Assembly: GCF_018446385.1 (NCBI RefSeq)
Contig: NC_056001.1
Coordinates: forward strand, 6,715,600 to 6,779,599
Reading direction: 5' to 3'
Origin: Zingiber officinale
Taxonomy: Eukaryota > Streptophyta > Magnoliopsida > Zingiberales > Zingiberaceae
DNA: 64,000 nucleotides
Shown: positions 1 to 12,668 of the stretch, piece by piece
Layout: each line of letters begins with the position of its first letter
Position numbering within the stretch: position 1 is the first letter of the stretch
Notes under the pieces: generated by a model
Database searches by the model: none
What the model saw: only the letters and a program-made list of their open reading frames with translations
Told to the model about the DNA's origin: nothing
Made by a program: the position numbers and the translations under genes

Positions 1-682
1 AAGTTGATTCTAAGTGTGTTGTTGATCTCCTGCCTCTAATGCTCTATTTATAGCATTTTGGTTACAAGTGACCATTGTTGATGAGGCATTGTAGGCGCTT
101 CCAATGAAATTGAGGGTGTCTCCAATGAGATAAAATCTCATCCTCATCACAATGGCTCCACAACAGTTTTGCAGTATTAGAGCCGCCTTTAGTTGACTTG
201 AGGTACCTCAGTTACTGTTAATCCAAGGTACTTCTAGTCAACTAAGGCGCCTTTATTCCCTTTTACATCAACTTATCTGCTGGATACTCGAGGCACCTTC
301 AATCACCAGAGGCGTCTCAGGTCTTCAAGTCTTCATGGTCAACTTTTCAGTTGACCATTTTTGGACTCTGTCACTTGGGTCATACTTTGGTCGTCCGAAG
401 TTGTGCTCATCCAAACCCAACTCCGACCTTCTCCTCCAGCAGACTGTCTCCTGGCTTTTCGTCCTTCAGATGCGTCGAGCGCATCTTCTCACTCCATTTG
501 TGTACTTTTCTACAGTTCTTCATCTCTCAGATGCACCAAGCCCAACAAGTCATTTCCCGTGCTATCCTTCTTACTCATTGCACTTCCGCTCGATTTCTTA
601 TGTTCCTAAGTCTATATCAAATATACAAAGACCTAACTTAACTCAGTTGATTACATTAAAATTAATCCAGAATACTTATACA
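1..682 (-). repeat. LTR fragment of the gag-only copia-like family, cut by the window start
   Basis: The stretch from about 200 to 682 matches, in order, the LTR copies at 12669-13554 and 19758-20643: alternating GGCGCCTT-type tracts, then the CCCAACTCCGACCTTCTCC region, then an end corresponding to ...ACTAACA. It is therefore an LTR lying in minus orientation. Its other end is outside the window, so a solo LTR and the end of a longer element cannot be told apart. Open frames here (for example around 335-742) follow LTR sequence and are not genes. Confidence 0.65.
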
Positions 683-3093
683 TACCCCCTAACTAGTCAT
701 GTTTTTAATAAAAAGAAAGTCACCTTTAAGAGAATGAATTGACAAGAAGAGGCCTCAAATTTGATTTAGAGAGACAACTCGAAAAGCTCAGCCATGTTCC
801 CCCTTCAAGTATAAAGACGATATAGCTAGGATTTAGGTTTGAAACTAAGGGCCCAATTTTCATCTGACTAGAAGTCCCAATTTGACCTAAATAGAAGGCC
901 CAATAGGAAGGTCTAAGCCGTAAGTGAAAGTCAGAGTTATGGTTTGAAACCTAAACGGCTAAACCTTCGACGACAAAATGGAAAACAATATTTAAAAAAA
1001 AAACATCGAAAATAACTAAAATTGTACAAGTATTCCATGTATTCGATCTTCTATCTTTATTAATGTATGGCATGATACTTTTTTTCTGCATACGATCACA
1101 CCATTAGAAATATTTAGTCTTAATCTTCGGTAAACACCTTAATTAAAAAAAAATGCGGTAGGTTTAATTGATCATCGACAGTCAAACAAATGAACCTACC
1201 CCTAACAAACACTGATAACTATATCTAATCACATCATGCATGCATCACCCGTATAATTGCTTTATTGAGTTTAAAAATTCCACTCGATGATTACCTTGAT
1301 CATGTATAACCCAACCAAACCTTTTTATAATTCAGGTTTTGTACTAGATGATGTCAAAAGTTTCTCCTACCAGCTGCTTAATCATGCATTAATTAAAAAC
1401 TGTGTGTTTTCACTTTTGCTGAAGGTTCTCCAGTCTCTCTATGAAATGAAAGATGCACCAACTCCTTTTGACATCCTTGCTAAAGTAGTCTACTCTCATC
1501 TAAAAAGTTCTCGAGGACTCCTCATCTCTCTAGCTAAAGCTGGATCTGCTAACAGCTTAATTCATGATTGCCTACCCACATTAATTCTGTTCATCTGATG
1601 GTGCCAAGGACATTTTTAAATCTTCTGGGCTGTGGCAGGAAAAAATTGATCATTATATATATATATTAATGATTAATTAATTTTCAGCTGGTGTGTTCTT
1701 GTCCTCCACCCTTCTTGTAGAAGCCCTAGCCCAATTAAGGCTTCATGCAGACAAGTACGAGCTAGCTAGCTAGCCCTAATCTTCAACCAAGCGATGATGA
1801 TATGGAGGGATGAATAAGTCCACTCTAATAAAGAAGGTGCTGCTAAAGAGCAAAACACATATTTAATGTCATCGAACAGAGCTGGTTAGACGTTGCATCA
1901 TTTCTATATATATCAAGACGGCATGCATGCTCAGTTGTTCTGTAATTAAGATCGATGTTGATCATCGGTCTGTAAATACGCCTTCTGTATGGCAGATGCG
2001 CAGATGCAAGCAAGAATTCAATCAGCAAAGTGTTTGGATCGATGTGATGATGATGGAACAGAACTGGAAAGTTGGTCGTGATTTAAGAGTGTAAGACAGT
2101 TTCAGCAGGAGAGGAACTGATTCAAGTGTGTATGTATTGCCTCATTATATTAATTGCACTGAAATATATATTTTGTATGTATGGAAAAGGCCAAATTTAA
2201 CTACCTACGTGATACTGAAAAAGGACAGGGTCAAGTTAAGATGAATGATCGATGGAAAGCGATATTATTGGAGGTAAAGAGAGATCTATGGAGATCCGAT
2301 TCCATCGCCAAATAGTCAAAAAGAAATGGCACGAGTAGACCGTGGAATCTCTGTGCCGACGATATATATTTTATTATCATTGTGATGGTCAATTTGGTAG
2401 AACTCATGCAACTTAGGCTGATTATTAATTTTAATCAAAACTTTTCATGTTGTATTGATCTTTTCTCTTAATTTATCCGATTAGATTCAATTAAGTAATT
2501 AGTTGGAGGAAGGAAATTCTTTCTTAATAATAATAAGAGCATTTTTTTAAGAAGTTGGTGAATGAAAATTAAACTAAATGTTCTAAAAACCAAAAAATAC
2601 AAACTAACTTTTTAAGACATGTGTGGCCTACTCACTTTAATCACGACAAAACACGGCATACTTTTCTCATTCTGGAACATGGAGATTTGTCTGGAAAAAG
2701 ACTTGCAAGATGCACGCATTAAAAAATAATGATCTCTCTTTCGCTTTTGCTTTTGCTTTCAAAATGTGTGGAAGATCAGGAAAGTGTGCTAACTGCTAAT
2801 GCATATTTGAGAATTATCAAAATTATTGTGGAAAATACGAATTATTGTGGTCTGTTTTCTAATTTGATTTTCATAATTTTGAAAGGACGAACATCGCTTG
2901 TATGAGTTTAATTTTCATATATTTTGTCAAGCGGATACATTTAGAGAAGAATAAGGCTTTGTAATTGTTGCAAAACGTTCTTGTTATTTTAATTTTTAAA
3001 ATAGAAATCCAGTAAATTATTGAAATTCTTTTTAAATTTTCAAATTATAGATGCTAAATTTAAGTTGGATTTGGTATGATAAATATTCACAGA
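683..3093. other. AT-rich intergenic DNA, no gene seen
   Basis: Low-complexity A/T tracts, (TA)n at about 1655 and scattered short frames without recognisable protein similarity. No splice-consistent coding series, tRNA or LTR end was found. A frame at 1287-1598 has no supporting features. Confidence 0.5.
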
Positions 3094-3850
3094 TGATGCG
3101 GTGATAAAGGAGGGCCATCAAGTGCGGATCAAGTGTAGAGATAATAGTTAATATGAAGGTTAAAGTCAAGATGGTCAACGCAACCAACGGACTCATCAAA
3201 AATGGGAGCGAAGGTCTATTGCAGTTGCCGATCGGACACGAAGTGTCCGATCGGCAAGTGTCTTATTTGAGTGGAACTCCCGGACAATCAAGAGCATTAC
3301 GACCAGAACATCATACGCGTATCACGAAGTAGAGGCTAAGGCGACCAGAGTGTTGTTCTGATCGGGCTGAAACAATCAACCGAGCCAAGGGATTATGGAG
3401 AAGATCGGTTGATGTTTATGGGACGAGGATCCCCGGACGAGTAGCTTCCCCGCTCGGTCAAACAGTGGAATCCTTTTTATATCTCTTTGGAAGATAATGT
3501 CACTGACAACGAGGCATGATCAACAGGCGGATCGTACGACAAAAACTTCTATTGCCGCATCAAGAATTTGCATGTCTTGTTGAGGTATGGTGTCAGAGAC
3601 ACTTTCCTGACAGATCCTTTCATAGGACGGTTAGGAAAGTGTGCCCGCGCCTTGAGGCACGTGCACAATGCCCACTGAGGTGCTATATAAAGAGGGGTCC
3701 ATGCACCGGCGGAAGTACGCGTTATTCACTATTCACGCTTATGCTTACTATTACTTCACTTCCTTCCATTTTTTTCGATAACTGACTTGAACGTCGGAGG
3801 ACCAACACCAGAGACCCATTCATTGACTCGGCACTGACGTTTTTTATATT
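3094..3850 (+). repeat. Ty3/gypsy-type LTR remnant (probable solo LTR)
   Basis: It begins TGATGCGGTGATAAAGG, close to the start of the gypsy LTR at 21984 (TGATACGGTGAATAAAGG). It has a TATATAAAG promoter-like box near 3682 and ends in the 'cggaggaccaacaccagagacc' type of tail that the gypsy LTRs at 22.8 and 37.2 kb also carry. No gag or primer-binding site follows, and no target-site duplication was found. The 3' border is approximate. Confidence 0.55.
3225..3257. repeat. Perfect 15-bp inverted repeat with 3-nt loop
   Basis: The arm TTGCCGATCGGACAC at 3225-3239 is followed by three bases and then its exact reverse complement at 3243-3257. It lies in the U3 part of the gypsy-type LTR remnant and contains the CGATCGG word frequent in LTRs of this window. 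Confidence 0.9.
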
Positions 3851-4603
3851 GACGAATGGAGCGAGATCTATAAACAATCAACCCAAAAGTCACATTCCAA
3901 ATCAGTCTTCTTCATAATTTTGGAACAGAATCAAGAAGTATTCTTTTAGGCCAAATTAATTAATGATTTGTTTTGACAGAATATTGATAATGGTTGCCTT
4001 TAAGTCATAAACTAAATAATCCTAAAATTCCTCAAGCGCTCATACGTGTGTAAGTAATTAATTAATTCATCTAAGTTGCTCAAATTGATGATTAATAACT
4101 TTACAGATGGACTTGTTTAATATTTAGTACAATATTCCCATTTTCTAACATCGTATTATTAACTATGTATTGCGAAAATATTTGAATATAAACTCTGGTT
4201 TCCATGTTAATTAAATACTCAACTAAAATACGTATTGCATGCATGCAGTTTTATAGCAATCCATTTATATCGTCTACCTTCTCCAGAAAGAGTAGCAATA
4301 TTATTTACACCATGAACTAACACAACAAAAGTGTGTGTTAGTGTCGTCATTCATTCATCATATAATTAACATGCACGTGCGTATATATACATCATTAGTA
4401 CCATTCCATATATTCACACAATACACTGCTGAATGCACACTCCATATCGTGATCGATCGACATGAAATTATTATTTAATTAATTTTTGATGGAATGTTGG
4501 TTCTGCTAGAATAAAATTTCCCAATCGCTCGCTCTAATTTTGTGTTAAATTTCCGTTCCACTTCCTCTGATTTGTGAGCCGGCCGGCCGGACGGCCGTTC
4601 TTT
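3851..4603. other. 3' flank of the NAC gene
   Basis: AT-rich sequence with no coding signal. It must hold the 3' UTR and polyadenylation site of the minus-strand NAC gene, but I cannot place the poly(A) site with confidence. Confidence 0.4.
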
Positions 4604-5934
4604 CTACCGGGAGGCACCGCTCATGTTGTCTGACATCGCCGACGTTGTCCTGGTCAAGCTCCACAGATCGCCATCCCCTCGTGGACGGTACACATCCTCC
4701 TCATTCTCCTCCACAAGTGTTCCGCAGCCGGAAGATGAGTCGATCTCGAACCCGAAGCAGCCTGCCTCCCCGGCGCCATTTGTGCTGCCGTCGAGTTGCG
4801 AGGCAAGCAGCCGGTCGAACGCAGCCCAGTCTCCGCTGATCGGCTCCTCCTCCACGGCCTTCGTGCTGCATGATCCATCTACAGGAACAAAGCTGCAGTA
4901 GGGGTTATTATTGATGTTGGGGCTCTCGAGCGCCGGTAGCTTCATGAACATCTCCAGCAGCCCGCCGCCGGCGGTGTCCCTGGGGCGGCGATCGCCAACG
5001 CCGCCGCTACGACTGCAGCTGATCGTACCGCGTTCCCACTTGCACGGTCTAGTACCCATGAATTGGAGAATCTGATCCAATGCGCCGCCGCCGTCATCGC
5101 AGCGACTAGTAGCCGAGGAAGAGTTGTTGGCGCCGGCGTCGATGCTGGACTTGTGGTGGTGGTGGTGCATGTTCTTCTTCTTGAACACCCGGCACACTAC
5201 CCAACCTTCATCTTGGTTATGATCACTGATTGGGTGATTCGTCGTCGATTCTCCCATTGCGCCACCGATCTAAATTGTTGATTGATTACATAAATTATAC
5301 ATGACATGAATTGAACAAACAAATTGAGTAGCTACTATCTAGCTAGATAAGAATCATTACGTGGACGAGATCTTGGGGGTGTTCATCTAGCCTGTACTCG
5401 TGCATGATCCAGTCGGACTTCTGGCCATGGGGGGCGCGGCCTTTGTAAAACACTAGCGTCTTTCTCATTCCGATCCGGTGGGCGGCGGAGTAGATGAGCT
5501 TGTCGCGGCCGGTGGCCTTCCAGAAGCCTGCGGCGGTGGCGCGGTTCGTGCGGGTGCCAGTAGGATACTTCTTGTCCTTGTGGCTGAAGAAGTACCAGTC
5601 GCTCTGTGGCGTCGACGACCCGATCCTACACTTCTCTGCAAACGTGTACACGCATATCATCAAATTAAACGATCGAAATTGGCTGCAGCAGCAAGCTGCT
5701 CGATCGATCTGATCGATGCTTAACACATCCATGTATCGATCATTAAGAAAATTGCGAACCTTGGATGTCCCATGGCTCGAGCTTGTTGAGATCGACGTCG
5801 CGGATGACGTCGAGGTCGATCTTCTGGGAGGAGACCTTCTTGCGGAGGTAGTAGGAGAGGAGCTCCTCCTCTGTGGGGTGGAAACGGAAGCCCGGTGGAA
5901 CGACAGACTGCCCGTTCACCTGGATCGTGCTCAT
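4604..5934 (-). CDS. NAC transcription factor, NST/SND/SWN (secondary-wall) type
   Basis: Three exons on the minus strand: 5934-5760, 5635-5361 and 5269-4604, with introns of 124 and 91 bp. They join in frame to a 371-residue protein. The ATG at 5934 opens [10 protein letters not shown]; an upstream in-frame TTG is not needed. All five NAC subdomains are visible: A with [15 protein letters not shown] with [21 protein letters not shown] with [21 protein letters not shown] with [20 protein letters not shown] and E with [11 protein letters not shown]. The first intron splits the Glu codon after DIQ. The C-terminal half has a 'LDQILQFMG' block, a '[11 protein letters not shown]' block and a late 'DLWSLTR' block, all typical of the NST1/SND1/SWN branch. 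Proteins of that branch are nuclear master switches for lignified secondary walls in fibres and vessels. Family and subgroup come from motif recognition; the role is inferred from the family. Confidence 0.93.
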
Positions 5935-6100
5935 GATCTCCAATTATATATTAATTAGGACTAATTAACTGATTAAAGGAGGCAAGAACAGGAGAAATTA
6001 GGAGGAAGCTAAAGGGGCAGGGCGAGGGAGCGATGGGGGGAAGACAGTGGCCGATCATCAAGCTTATTTATGTAGCGCTGAAATTAATTAACGATGCACC
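5935..6100 (-). promoter_or_regulatory. Probable core promoter and 5' UTR of the NAC gene
   Basis: On the minus strand an ATAAATAA box (about 6071-6064) lies some 130 nt upstream of the start codon. A pyrimidine-rich leader follows (purine-rich on the plus strand, about 5975-6030). The spacing fits a TATA box plus a short leader; no transcript evidence is available. Confidence 0.4.
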
Positions 6101-7628
6101 AAATTAATCAACAAATTAAGATATAGACGCGTCATCATCCAACGATTTGTTTTTGTTGCTGTTGTTGTTGATAACGATATGGTCCCTAAAGCGAGAGTGG
6201 CTAATGAGGAACAGTGTAATTTCAGAAAGAGCAACATAACACCTGACCTTGTAAATTAACTTTACAAAAGGGATCGTATCGATGGATTGGAGGCTGCAGT
6301 CAGCCAACTGCCACCGATCAATCGCTGTAAAGATCGGCCCTGCATGCAGCTAGCCACGGCTGTGCTGGGCACAACTTTAGTTTCCTAGTAAAAAAAATCG
6401 AAAGCAAACAAGTGTTTTTATATTAGTTTTGGAAATAAAAAAAATGGAATCCAAAAGGAATCGAGAACGTCTCGGATTGGTTTTAGAAAAACATACTAAT
6501 TAAAAATAATAAAATCTGCTGAATAACTTGTTTGCTGCCTCCACTCATTTATATGAAATAAGGGCTTTTATCTCGATAGAATCTTATAATATTAGGAGGA
6601 AACGACCGCCGATGCCCCGTTAGATCCGCCCCTGCCACGTAGATTGCACTGTATCTATATATCGTGACTGATAAATGTTTCAGTGATTTTTTTAAATAAA
6701 TATATATATATTCCGTGGAGGATAGGTGGGAGAGAGAGCCTTTTCATGGGGCCCGCGGTAACCATGGAATGGGAGATGTACCCATCCAATGCTGCAGGTG
6801 ATATATATCTTTTAAAAATAAAAAATAAAAAAAGTTATAACGTATCCATCAATTATTCCTATGACAATTATCCTACGTTTCTAACAAAGATCCTAGAGCA
6901 TTTATGGTAGATCCGATGACACGAAAAGTCCGTGCGTACACGACATACGCTAATGCTGCTTATTATTGCAAGCAGTATAATTCCAAAAGTTCTAACCCCC
7001 CGTGTAGACTTTATTCCGTGTTGTATGTGAGACAGACAGAATCGATCAGATGCAATGAGATAATGGTAAGAGACAATAGCGATGCTATCGCACTTTATAT
7101 ATCTGGCTGGCCAACTTGTTGTTGAGTCTCTAGTTCTTCATCAACTAAGCCTAAGATGATGTCAGCTTAAATTTCCAACTGGTTCATGGGATCTTTCTGG
7201 TCAGTTGTGACTCTGGTTCACTGTTGAACCGACTGCTGAACCAATCTTAAGGTATACACAACGGCGGGAGCCGGGCCGGGCCGGGCCGGTCCGGTTCTGT
7301 CGGACCTCGAGGTACACCCATCATAAGGGCAGATTCGGATAGCTCACTAGCTTTCAAATCGTGGGTCCAATCGAGACACTGCACCCTCACTCTGACTCAC
7401 TTCGTGAACCGAGTCTTGTGTCGCTGTCCTCCATTGCCAAAAAGGACTTTCACTCGCTCTTCCCTTCCTCCGTCGATAAAGATTCCTGCAAAAGTATGCT
7501 CGCGTGAAACTGGCTGGTGATTTCTCCCTCGTAGGCACTGTTGATGCTCTCTCTTTTACTCTTGGGAATCGTTGGCTAACGGTTCGTATCAACGGGTAGA
7601 GCTGCAGGTGGCGGAGCTCATCCTCTTC
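6101..7628. other. Divergent intergenic region between the NAC and IQD genes
   Basis: This is the shared 5' flank of two head-to-head genes. It contains an (AT)n tract near 6700 and a G/C-rich GGGCCGGGCCGG run at about 7273-7300. Short open frames have no recognisable homology. Promoter elements of both genes should be here, but beyond the NAC TATA-like box I cannot assign any. Confidence 0.5.
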
Positions 7629-9446
7629 ATGGGCAAGAAGAGCAGCGGTGGCGGCGGCAGCTCTTGGCTCACGGCCGTCAAACGCGCATTCCGATCTCCA
7701 ACCAAGGATCCCGACGGGAAAACCTCCAGGCAACGCGAATCGCCCGACCAAGAAGAACAGGAAGACAAGGTTAGATTTTGTCTTGTTGGTTCTACCTCCC
7801 ACTCTCGCAGAGGGGTCATCATTTTGTATCCCGCAGCAAAAACGGGAGAAGCGGAGATGGATCTTTCGCAAGCTGTACTCTCCGCAAGACCAGCAGCAAC
7901 TCAGGACCACTGTCGCCGTGCCGGCTGTCACGGCAGAGCAGAGGCACGCCATTGCGCTGGCAGTCGCCTCCGCGGCGACGGCGGAGGCGGCGGTGGCGAC
8001 GGCGAAGGCGGCGGCAGAGGTTGTGCGGCTCACCAGACCTTCCTCTAGCTTCGTGAAAGAGCATTACGCGGCCGTCGTCATCCAAACTGCCTTTCGTGGA
8101 TACTTGGTACTTGCATTCCTCTGTTTCCTCTCCGTCACCCCGGTTTTGCTTTCGTGACCCAAACTTGAATTTTGGTGGAAGGCGAGGAGGGCGCTGCGGG
8201 CGTTGAAGGGGTTGGTGAAGCTTCAAGCGCTAGTGAGGGGCCACAACGTGCGCAAGCAAGCGAACATTACACTTCGGTGCATGCAAGCGCTGGTGAGAGT
8301 CCAGGCAAGGGTGCGTAATCAACGTATGCGGTTGGCTCAGGAGTCATCCTCCTCCTTCAGCTATGACACGTCTCTTTGTGATACCCAGTATCTGCACGCC
8401 ACAGATAGGACGTCCATGGTAACTGAATCTTTAATGATCTCTTTTTTTCACTGAGACTTTTCTTGCTCATTATGTTAAGCTTCTTGGTGGATTAAGCACT
8501 CGAGAGAGGGGAGTAGCTTTGCTGAAGATTGGAACGACCACCCAAGAACAATGGAAGAAATCCAATCAATGCTTCGGCTCCAACGGGATGCGGCTCTCAA
8601 GCGAGAAAGGGCGCTCTCATACGCCTTCTCCCATCAAGTAAGCAACACCTTTGTTTTGCCGCCTCAGTTTAGTTTTCTATGGTCGTGTACCTGACGTCGA
8701 GGTGTCTTGGTGTTCTTCCTAAGCTTCGGAGATCGGACCGACACCTATCGCCGTCGCTGGAGGATGATTTCGACGGCGAGGTGGTTTCGGCGGGAGAGTC
8801 TGAGCCGGTCCGGTGGATGGACCGTTGGATGGCGTCAAGGTCTTCTTTTGACAACAGAGTAAGTAGCAGGTCGCGCGTCTCCACAGAATACCGTGATCCC
8901 ATCAAGACATTGGAGATCGACACGGCTCGCCCTTTTTCCTACGCCGTCTCCGCCAATCCTCGCCGTCAATCGCCCCCAGCCCGGCACCCATCTTCCCCCC
9001 TCCAACGATCTCTTGCCACGCCGTCTCCCTCCAAGGCGCGCCCTTTACAGGTTCGCTCTGACAGCCCCCGCGCCGGGCGCGACGAGCGGAGCTTCTTATC
9101 CGCCCATTCCCCCCGGCAGCTACAGCAGCAGCACCCTTCAGTGGCGGCGCCGAACTACATGGCGGCGACGGAGTCCGCCAAGGCGCGAGTGCGATCGCTA
9201 AGCGCCCCGAGGCAGCGGCCGGGGACGCCGGAGAGGGGCGTCGGCGTCTCGGCCAAGAAGCGGCTGTCTTTTCCGGCGCCTGATCCATACGGGTGCTCTC
9301 AAAGCCTGCGCAGCCCGAGCTTCAAGAGCGCTGCGGGTTGGTTCTCCGGGGAGCAGCGGTCCAACGCGTCGCCATCCTGCAATGACAGCGTCGGGGGCGA
9401 AGCGTCACCATCGTCGACAACGGACCTCCGGCGGTGGCTCCGGTGA
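7629..9446 (+). CDS. IQ67-domain (IQD) calmodulin-binding protein
   Basis: Five exons: 7629-7769, 7837-8106, 8182-8418, 8497-8637 and 8724-9446. The short GT/AG introns (67-86 bp) all fall between codons, giving 503 residues. The start ATG opens [10 protein letters not shown]...[12 protein letters not shown], the canonical IQD N-terminus. The IQ67 domain begins at [13 protein letters not shown] at the end of exon 2 and continues as [20 protein letters not shown] in exon 3; a phase-0 intron at this point is a hallmark of the family. Exon 4 carries the conserved acidic block and '[15 protein letters not shown]', exon 5 'RWMDRWMA', and the C-terminal DUF4005-like block includes [20 protein letters not shown] and QRPGTPE. 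IQD proteins bind calmodulin through IQ motifs and usually decorate microtubules, membranes or nuclei as scaffolds. The exon 4 acceptor could also be a few bases downstream. Confidence 0.93.
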
Positions 9447-9989
9447 GCGGGGCACCGTGCTTCATCTGTGCTGTGCCCGTACCTTACTTAGCTGTAACTT
9501 TTTCTTGCTTTTTGCGTCGGTGGGCTAGTCGTCTCGTGCAGTGGGGTGGGATTGGGGAGCGCGAAAACTTTTAATCGATAAGGTGGTGGTGTTGGCAGGC
9601 AAGGCCATGTGTGGGAGACTGCCCTACTACAGAGCTCTAAAAGAAGTGCAAGTGATTGGTTTTCATGCCGTCGTTGGCCAGCCTTTCCCTTTGACGGGAA
9701 ATCATGGGACGTGGCGTCACATCCTGCGTTGAGTTGGAGCACAGTGACAGAGCAACACAGAGAGCATGCTTCTAATTAATCTTGTTTAAAGTTGGTATTA
9801 GCGGTAATAATTATGTCACTATGTTGCATGATCCTTTCAGAAAAAGAAACTGCGGTTGTTTGGTGTTTACTAATGGCGTTGCGAGGTTATGTGGAGCAAG
9901 AAGCCTAGACTCTTTGCAGACTGATAACCGGACATGACAATTGATACCGGATGGTATGGACAGATTAGGATATGATATATATGCTAGTT
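9447..9989. other. 3' flank of the IQD gene
   Basis: Non-coding sequence after the TGA. A 63-codon frame at 9541-9732 overlaps the probable 3' UTR and has no recognisable similarity. Confidence 0.4.
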
Positions 9990-11110
9990 AAAATTAAGAT
10001 GATATAACAGCCGAAGTTAAGAAGAGATGGGCAATCATCGTGTCATTCTCCACGAAACTTTGCTCTTTGCCAAGCAAAGTCTTCAGTATGAAGACAACTA
10101 GTCCATGATTCGATCAGACCTTGGGGATCTAGTGCTCCATTTTTGTATTAAAATATCTATTATATATCTGATCATTCGATAACCAATCGAGTTTAAGGGA
10201 TATCTGATCTATCACAGAGCCGATCGATTTTACGGTTGGCCGGAGTAAAGGGATTCAGCTTCTCATACAATATAAATCTTTCAGCGTATAATTGCTCGAC
10301 TCTATTACCAGTTAATCCTATGAGTTTCCTTACATGACAACCCTCCTTTATATAATCGGTTGATAATAATGTTAGTCAGATTTATACAACTCAGCATGAT
10401 TGTCTCTTATACGTACAGAATATAAAAATATAAAACAACTTTCCTTATAAACTCACTAAAGAATCAATCAAACCTATGAGACTTAACTTCATATTACTTT
10501 CAGAGCATATCTCCAGTATCACTTAGTGTATAACCAAGCGGCTTAAGGGAAGGACGACCATATAGTTGGCCGGTTTAAAGATCCGGTCGAGATACACTTA
10601 GTAGACAACACGGTCAAAGAATTACAATAATTTGGCAGAATAACAACCGTTTTGTCAGAGAATATTCCTCTATTGTAATATGAGCATTACACTATGACAA
10701 CATATTATTTCAACCGCCTCATTAATGACGTAAGTTATAAAAGATATGCACGCAAATAATAGAATATTTCTCGGACGATGACTATACGCTCCGATTCTCA
10801 GACCATACATATTCCTTTATTTGATAACTTTTGACACCTGATATTCTCTGTCATCTGATAATTGCGGAGGTTATAAGAGGTGATATATAAAGGAGGAGTC
10901 TTCTCCGCTGACGAGATACGTGAAATTACATTAAGTTACTCTCAATTATGCTTCTCAATTACACTAAGCTATCTACGCTCATCTATTGTTCTTATTTCCA
11001 GTGGCCAATATAATGACTTAAACGTCGAAGAGCCTACGTCAGGGACTTCTCCCCTGCTTTTGGTGTTGACGTCCTGTCTGTTCTCTTTGGTGCGTGTAGA
11101 GAGGTAGGAG
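9990..11110 (+). repeat. Ty3/gypsy-type LTR remnant, borders approximate
   Basis: This has the LTR layout seen at 3.1, 22, 36 and 53 kb: repeated TCAGAGAATATTCC and 'TGTCATCTGATAA'-type tracts, a TATATAAAGGAGGAG box near 10886, and the tail 'aacgtcgaagagcctacgtcagggac' followed by 'ctgctttt...gttctctttggtgcgtgt'. No primer-binding site or gag follows. It is probably a solo or decayed LTR. Confidence 0.5.
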
Positions 11111-12663
11111 AAACCCCCTTTTTTTTCCTAATTCAAATTCTTTACGCAGTCAACAGCACAGCCGCCTATCCAGCGCACCATCTCTCTAATTTTCAGATAG
11201 GATCCATAATAAAATCATTAGCTCCCTTAACCTTCAAACATTTAAATCTGTTAACACTTTAACTTCTTAAGCCTCTTAACTTTTGCTTTAAAAAATCTGA
11301 TAACATCAACATTGTTGGCTCCTTTTTCTTTTTGAGTATTGACTGTGAAGTGAAATCCTTTGACCAAGTGTCTTTTTTTTTCCCAGTATCTGAAATGAAC
11401 CTTGTATCTGAAAGCATTATTAACACAGGGCATTTTTGTGTAGCAGCTGAAACAGATGAGAACCTTTCGAGCTTAGAACATATTCGTTTTAGAATTGATT
11501 ACTCCAACTCTAAATCCTTGAATAGAGAGGTCTTTTGACAGGCCACATTATATGAACCCTGCTCCTGCGGAAGCTTTCTGCATCTAGAATCTCTGTCACA
11601 CTGACAAACTGATCACTTGCATTGCATATGTTGGCCCAACAAATATTTCATGGAACCGGATTTGGAGTTTGAGAGGAAAACTAGTTAAACAAAACCCACT
11701 ATGAAACAACCTAACTCTGCTTTCACGTTCTTTGGTTCGTCCTTGAAGCCATTATTCCATGACTTGCACTAACTTAACTCTGCTTTGAAACCGTATACCC
11801 GTAGTCTATTGAAAAGAGGACTTCTGTCGAATGATACGTTATTTGCAATCCCTGCATCCGATAGTCGCAGTGATGATCACCTGAACAGGTTTTTCTTTGC
11901 AGGTTGTTCAAGTTCTGTAAGCCAGATAAAATTTGCATCCAACCCACAAAATCCAAGCAATCTCGGTGGTTAAAGCATCTCATTTGCCAGTTTGGATCCG
12001 AATAGACACTGGACAGACTTGCCTGTGGTCCTTTCTCCATGTCATGTGTCGAGCGCCACCTAACTGTTATTGAAGGTTCATTGTCTTATTGTACTAGTGA
12101 TCTTGAATCATTGGATGCTTATGATATTATTATCGTGGACCATATATAATTATGTCGACAATGAAGAAATGTTCTTCATGCGCCACAAGTTTCTAGCCCT
12201 TCTTTGGTTGTTGATTAATTACATAGACACAACACAAGGGAGGGCGTCCGGAATCTGCAGTGTATGAATCCTGGCCGGTGCTCTGCTTATTCATTGTAAA
12301 ACTGTCATGTTCTTGGGTGAATGATCATGTCTTCCTATTCATCACGGGACTCAAACATATGACACAATAATAGAGTACTATACCGACTCACACCTACATT
12401 ACACTGACAACAGATGTTCAATTTTCTTATACAGTTTTATTCTCCATTTGTTGTAGCTCATCTCTTGGTTTCCTCCACCAATCAGATCCTAATAGCCAAG
12501 TAAAACTTTAAGTTTTACGATCTGAGCTAAGCTCTGCCACAAGTTGTCCCTATTTAGGAATGCTAATCTCTGTTTCATTTACTTTAAACTTGATGACGAT
12601 GGCTGACAGATCCACATAGAATGATCCACTTGGGCAAAGTTGGTCCCTTGTTAAACCTTCCTT
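11111..12663. other. Intergenic DNA, no gene recognised
   Basis: Several short frames occur (for example 11332-11538 plus and 11774-12040 minus), but none has a recognisable motif, a supporting splice pattern or a neighbour that explains it. Confidence 0.4.
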
Positions 12664-12668
12664 AAAAC

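Noticed and set aside
335..742. 135-codon open frame near the window start, with two overlapping frames
   Set aside because: The sequence is LTR DNA homologous to 13261-13550 and 20341-20640; the frames follow the repeat and have no protein motif.
1287..1598. 103-codon frame upstream of the NAC gene
   Set aside because: No recognisable domain, ordinary AT-rich composition and no splice partner or conserved feature.
4623..5281. Plus-strand frames over the NAC exons
   Set aside because: They are shadows of the minus-strand NAC exons; the minus-strand reading carries all NAC subdomains and consistent splice sites.
7250..7330. GGGCCGGGCCGG run with GGTATACAC and GGTACACCC nearby, considered as hAT element ends
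   Set aside because: The supposed ends are direct rather than inverted and no 8-bp duplication could be found.
11774..12040. 88-codon minus-strand frame between the IQD gene and the first retrotransposon
   Set aside because: No motif, no homologue recognised and a weak start context; left as intergenic.
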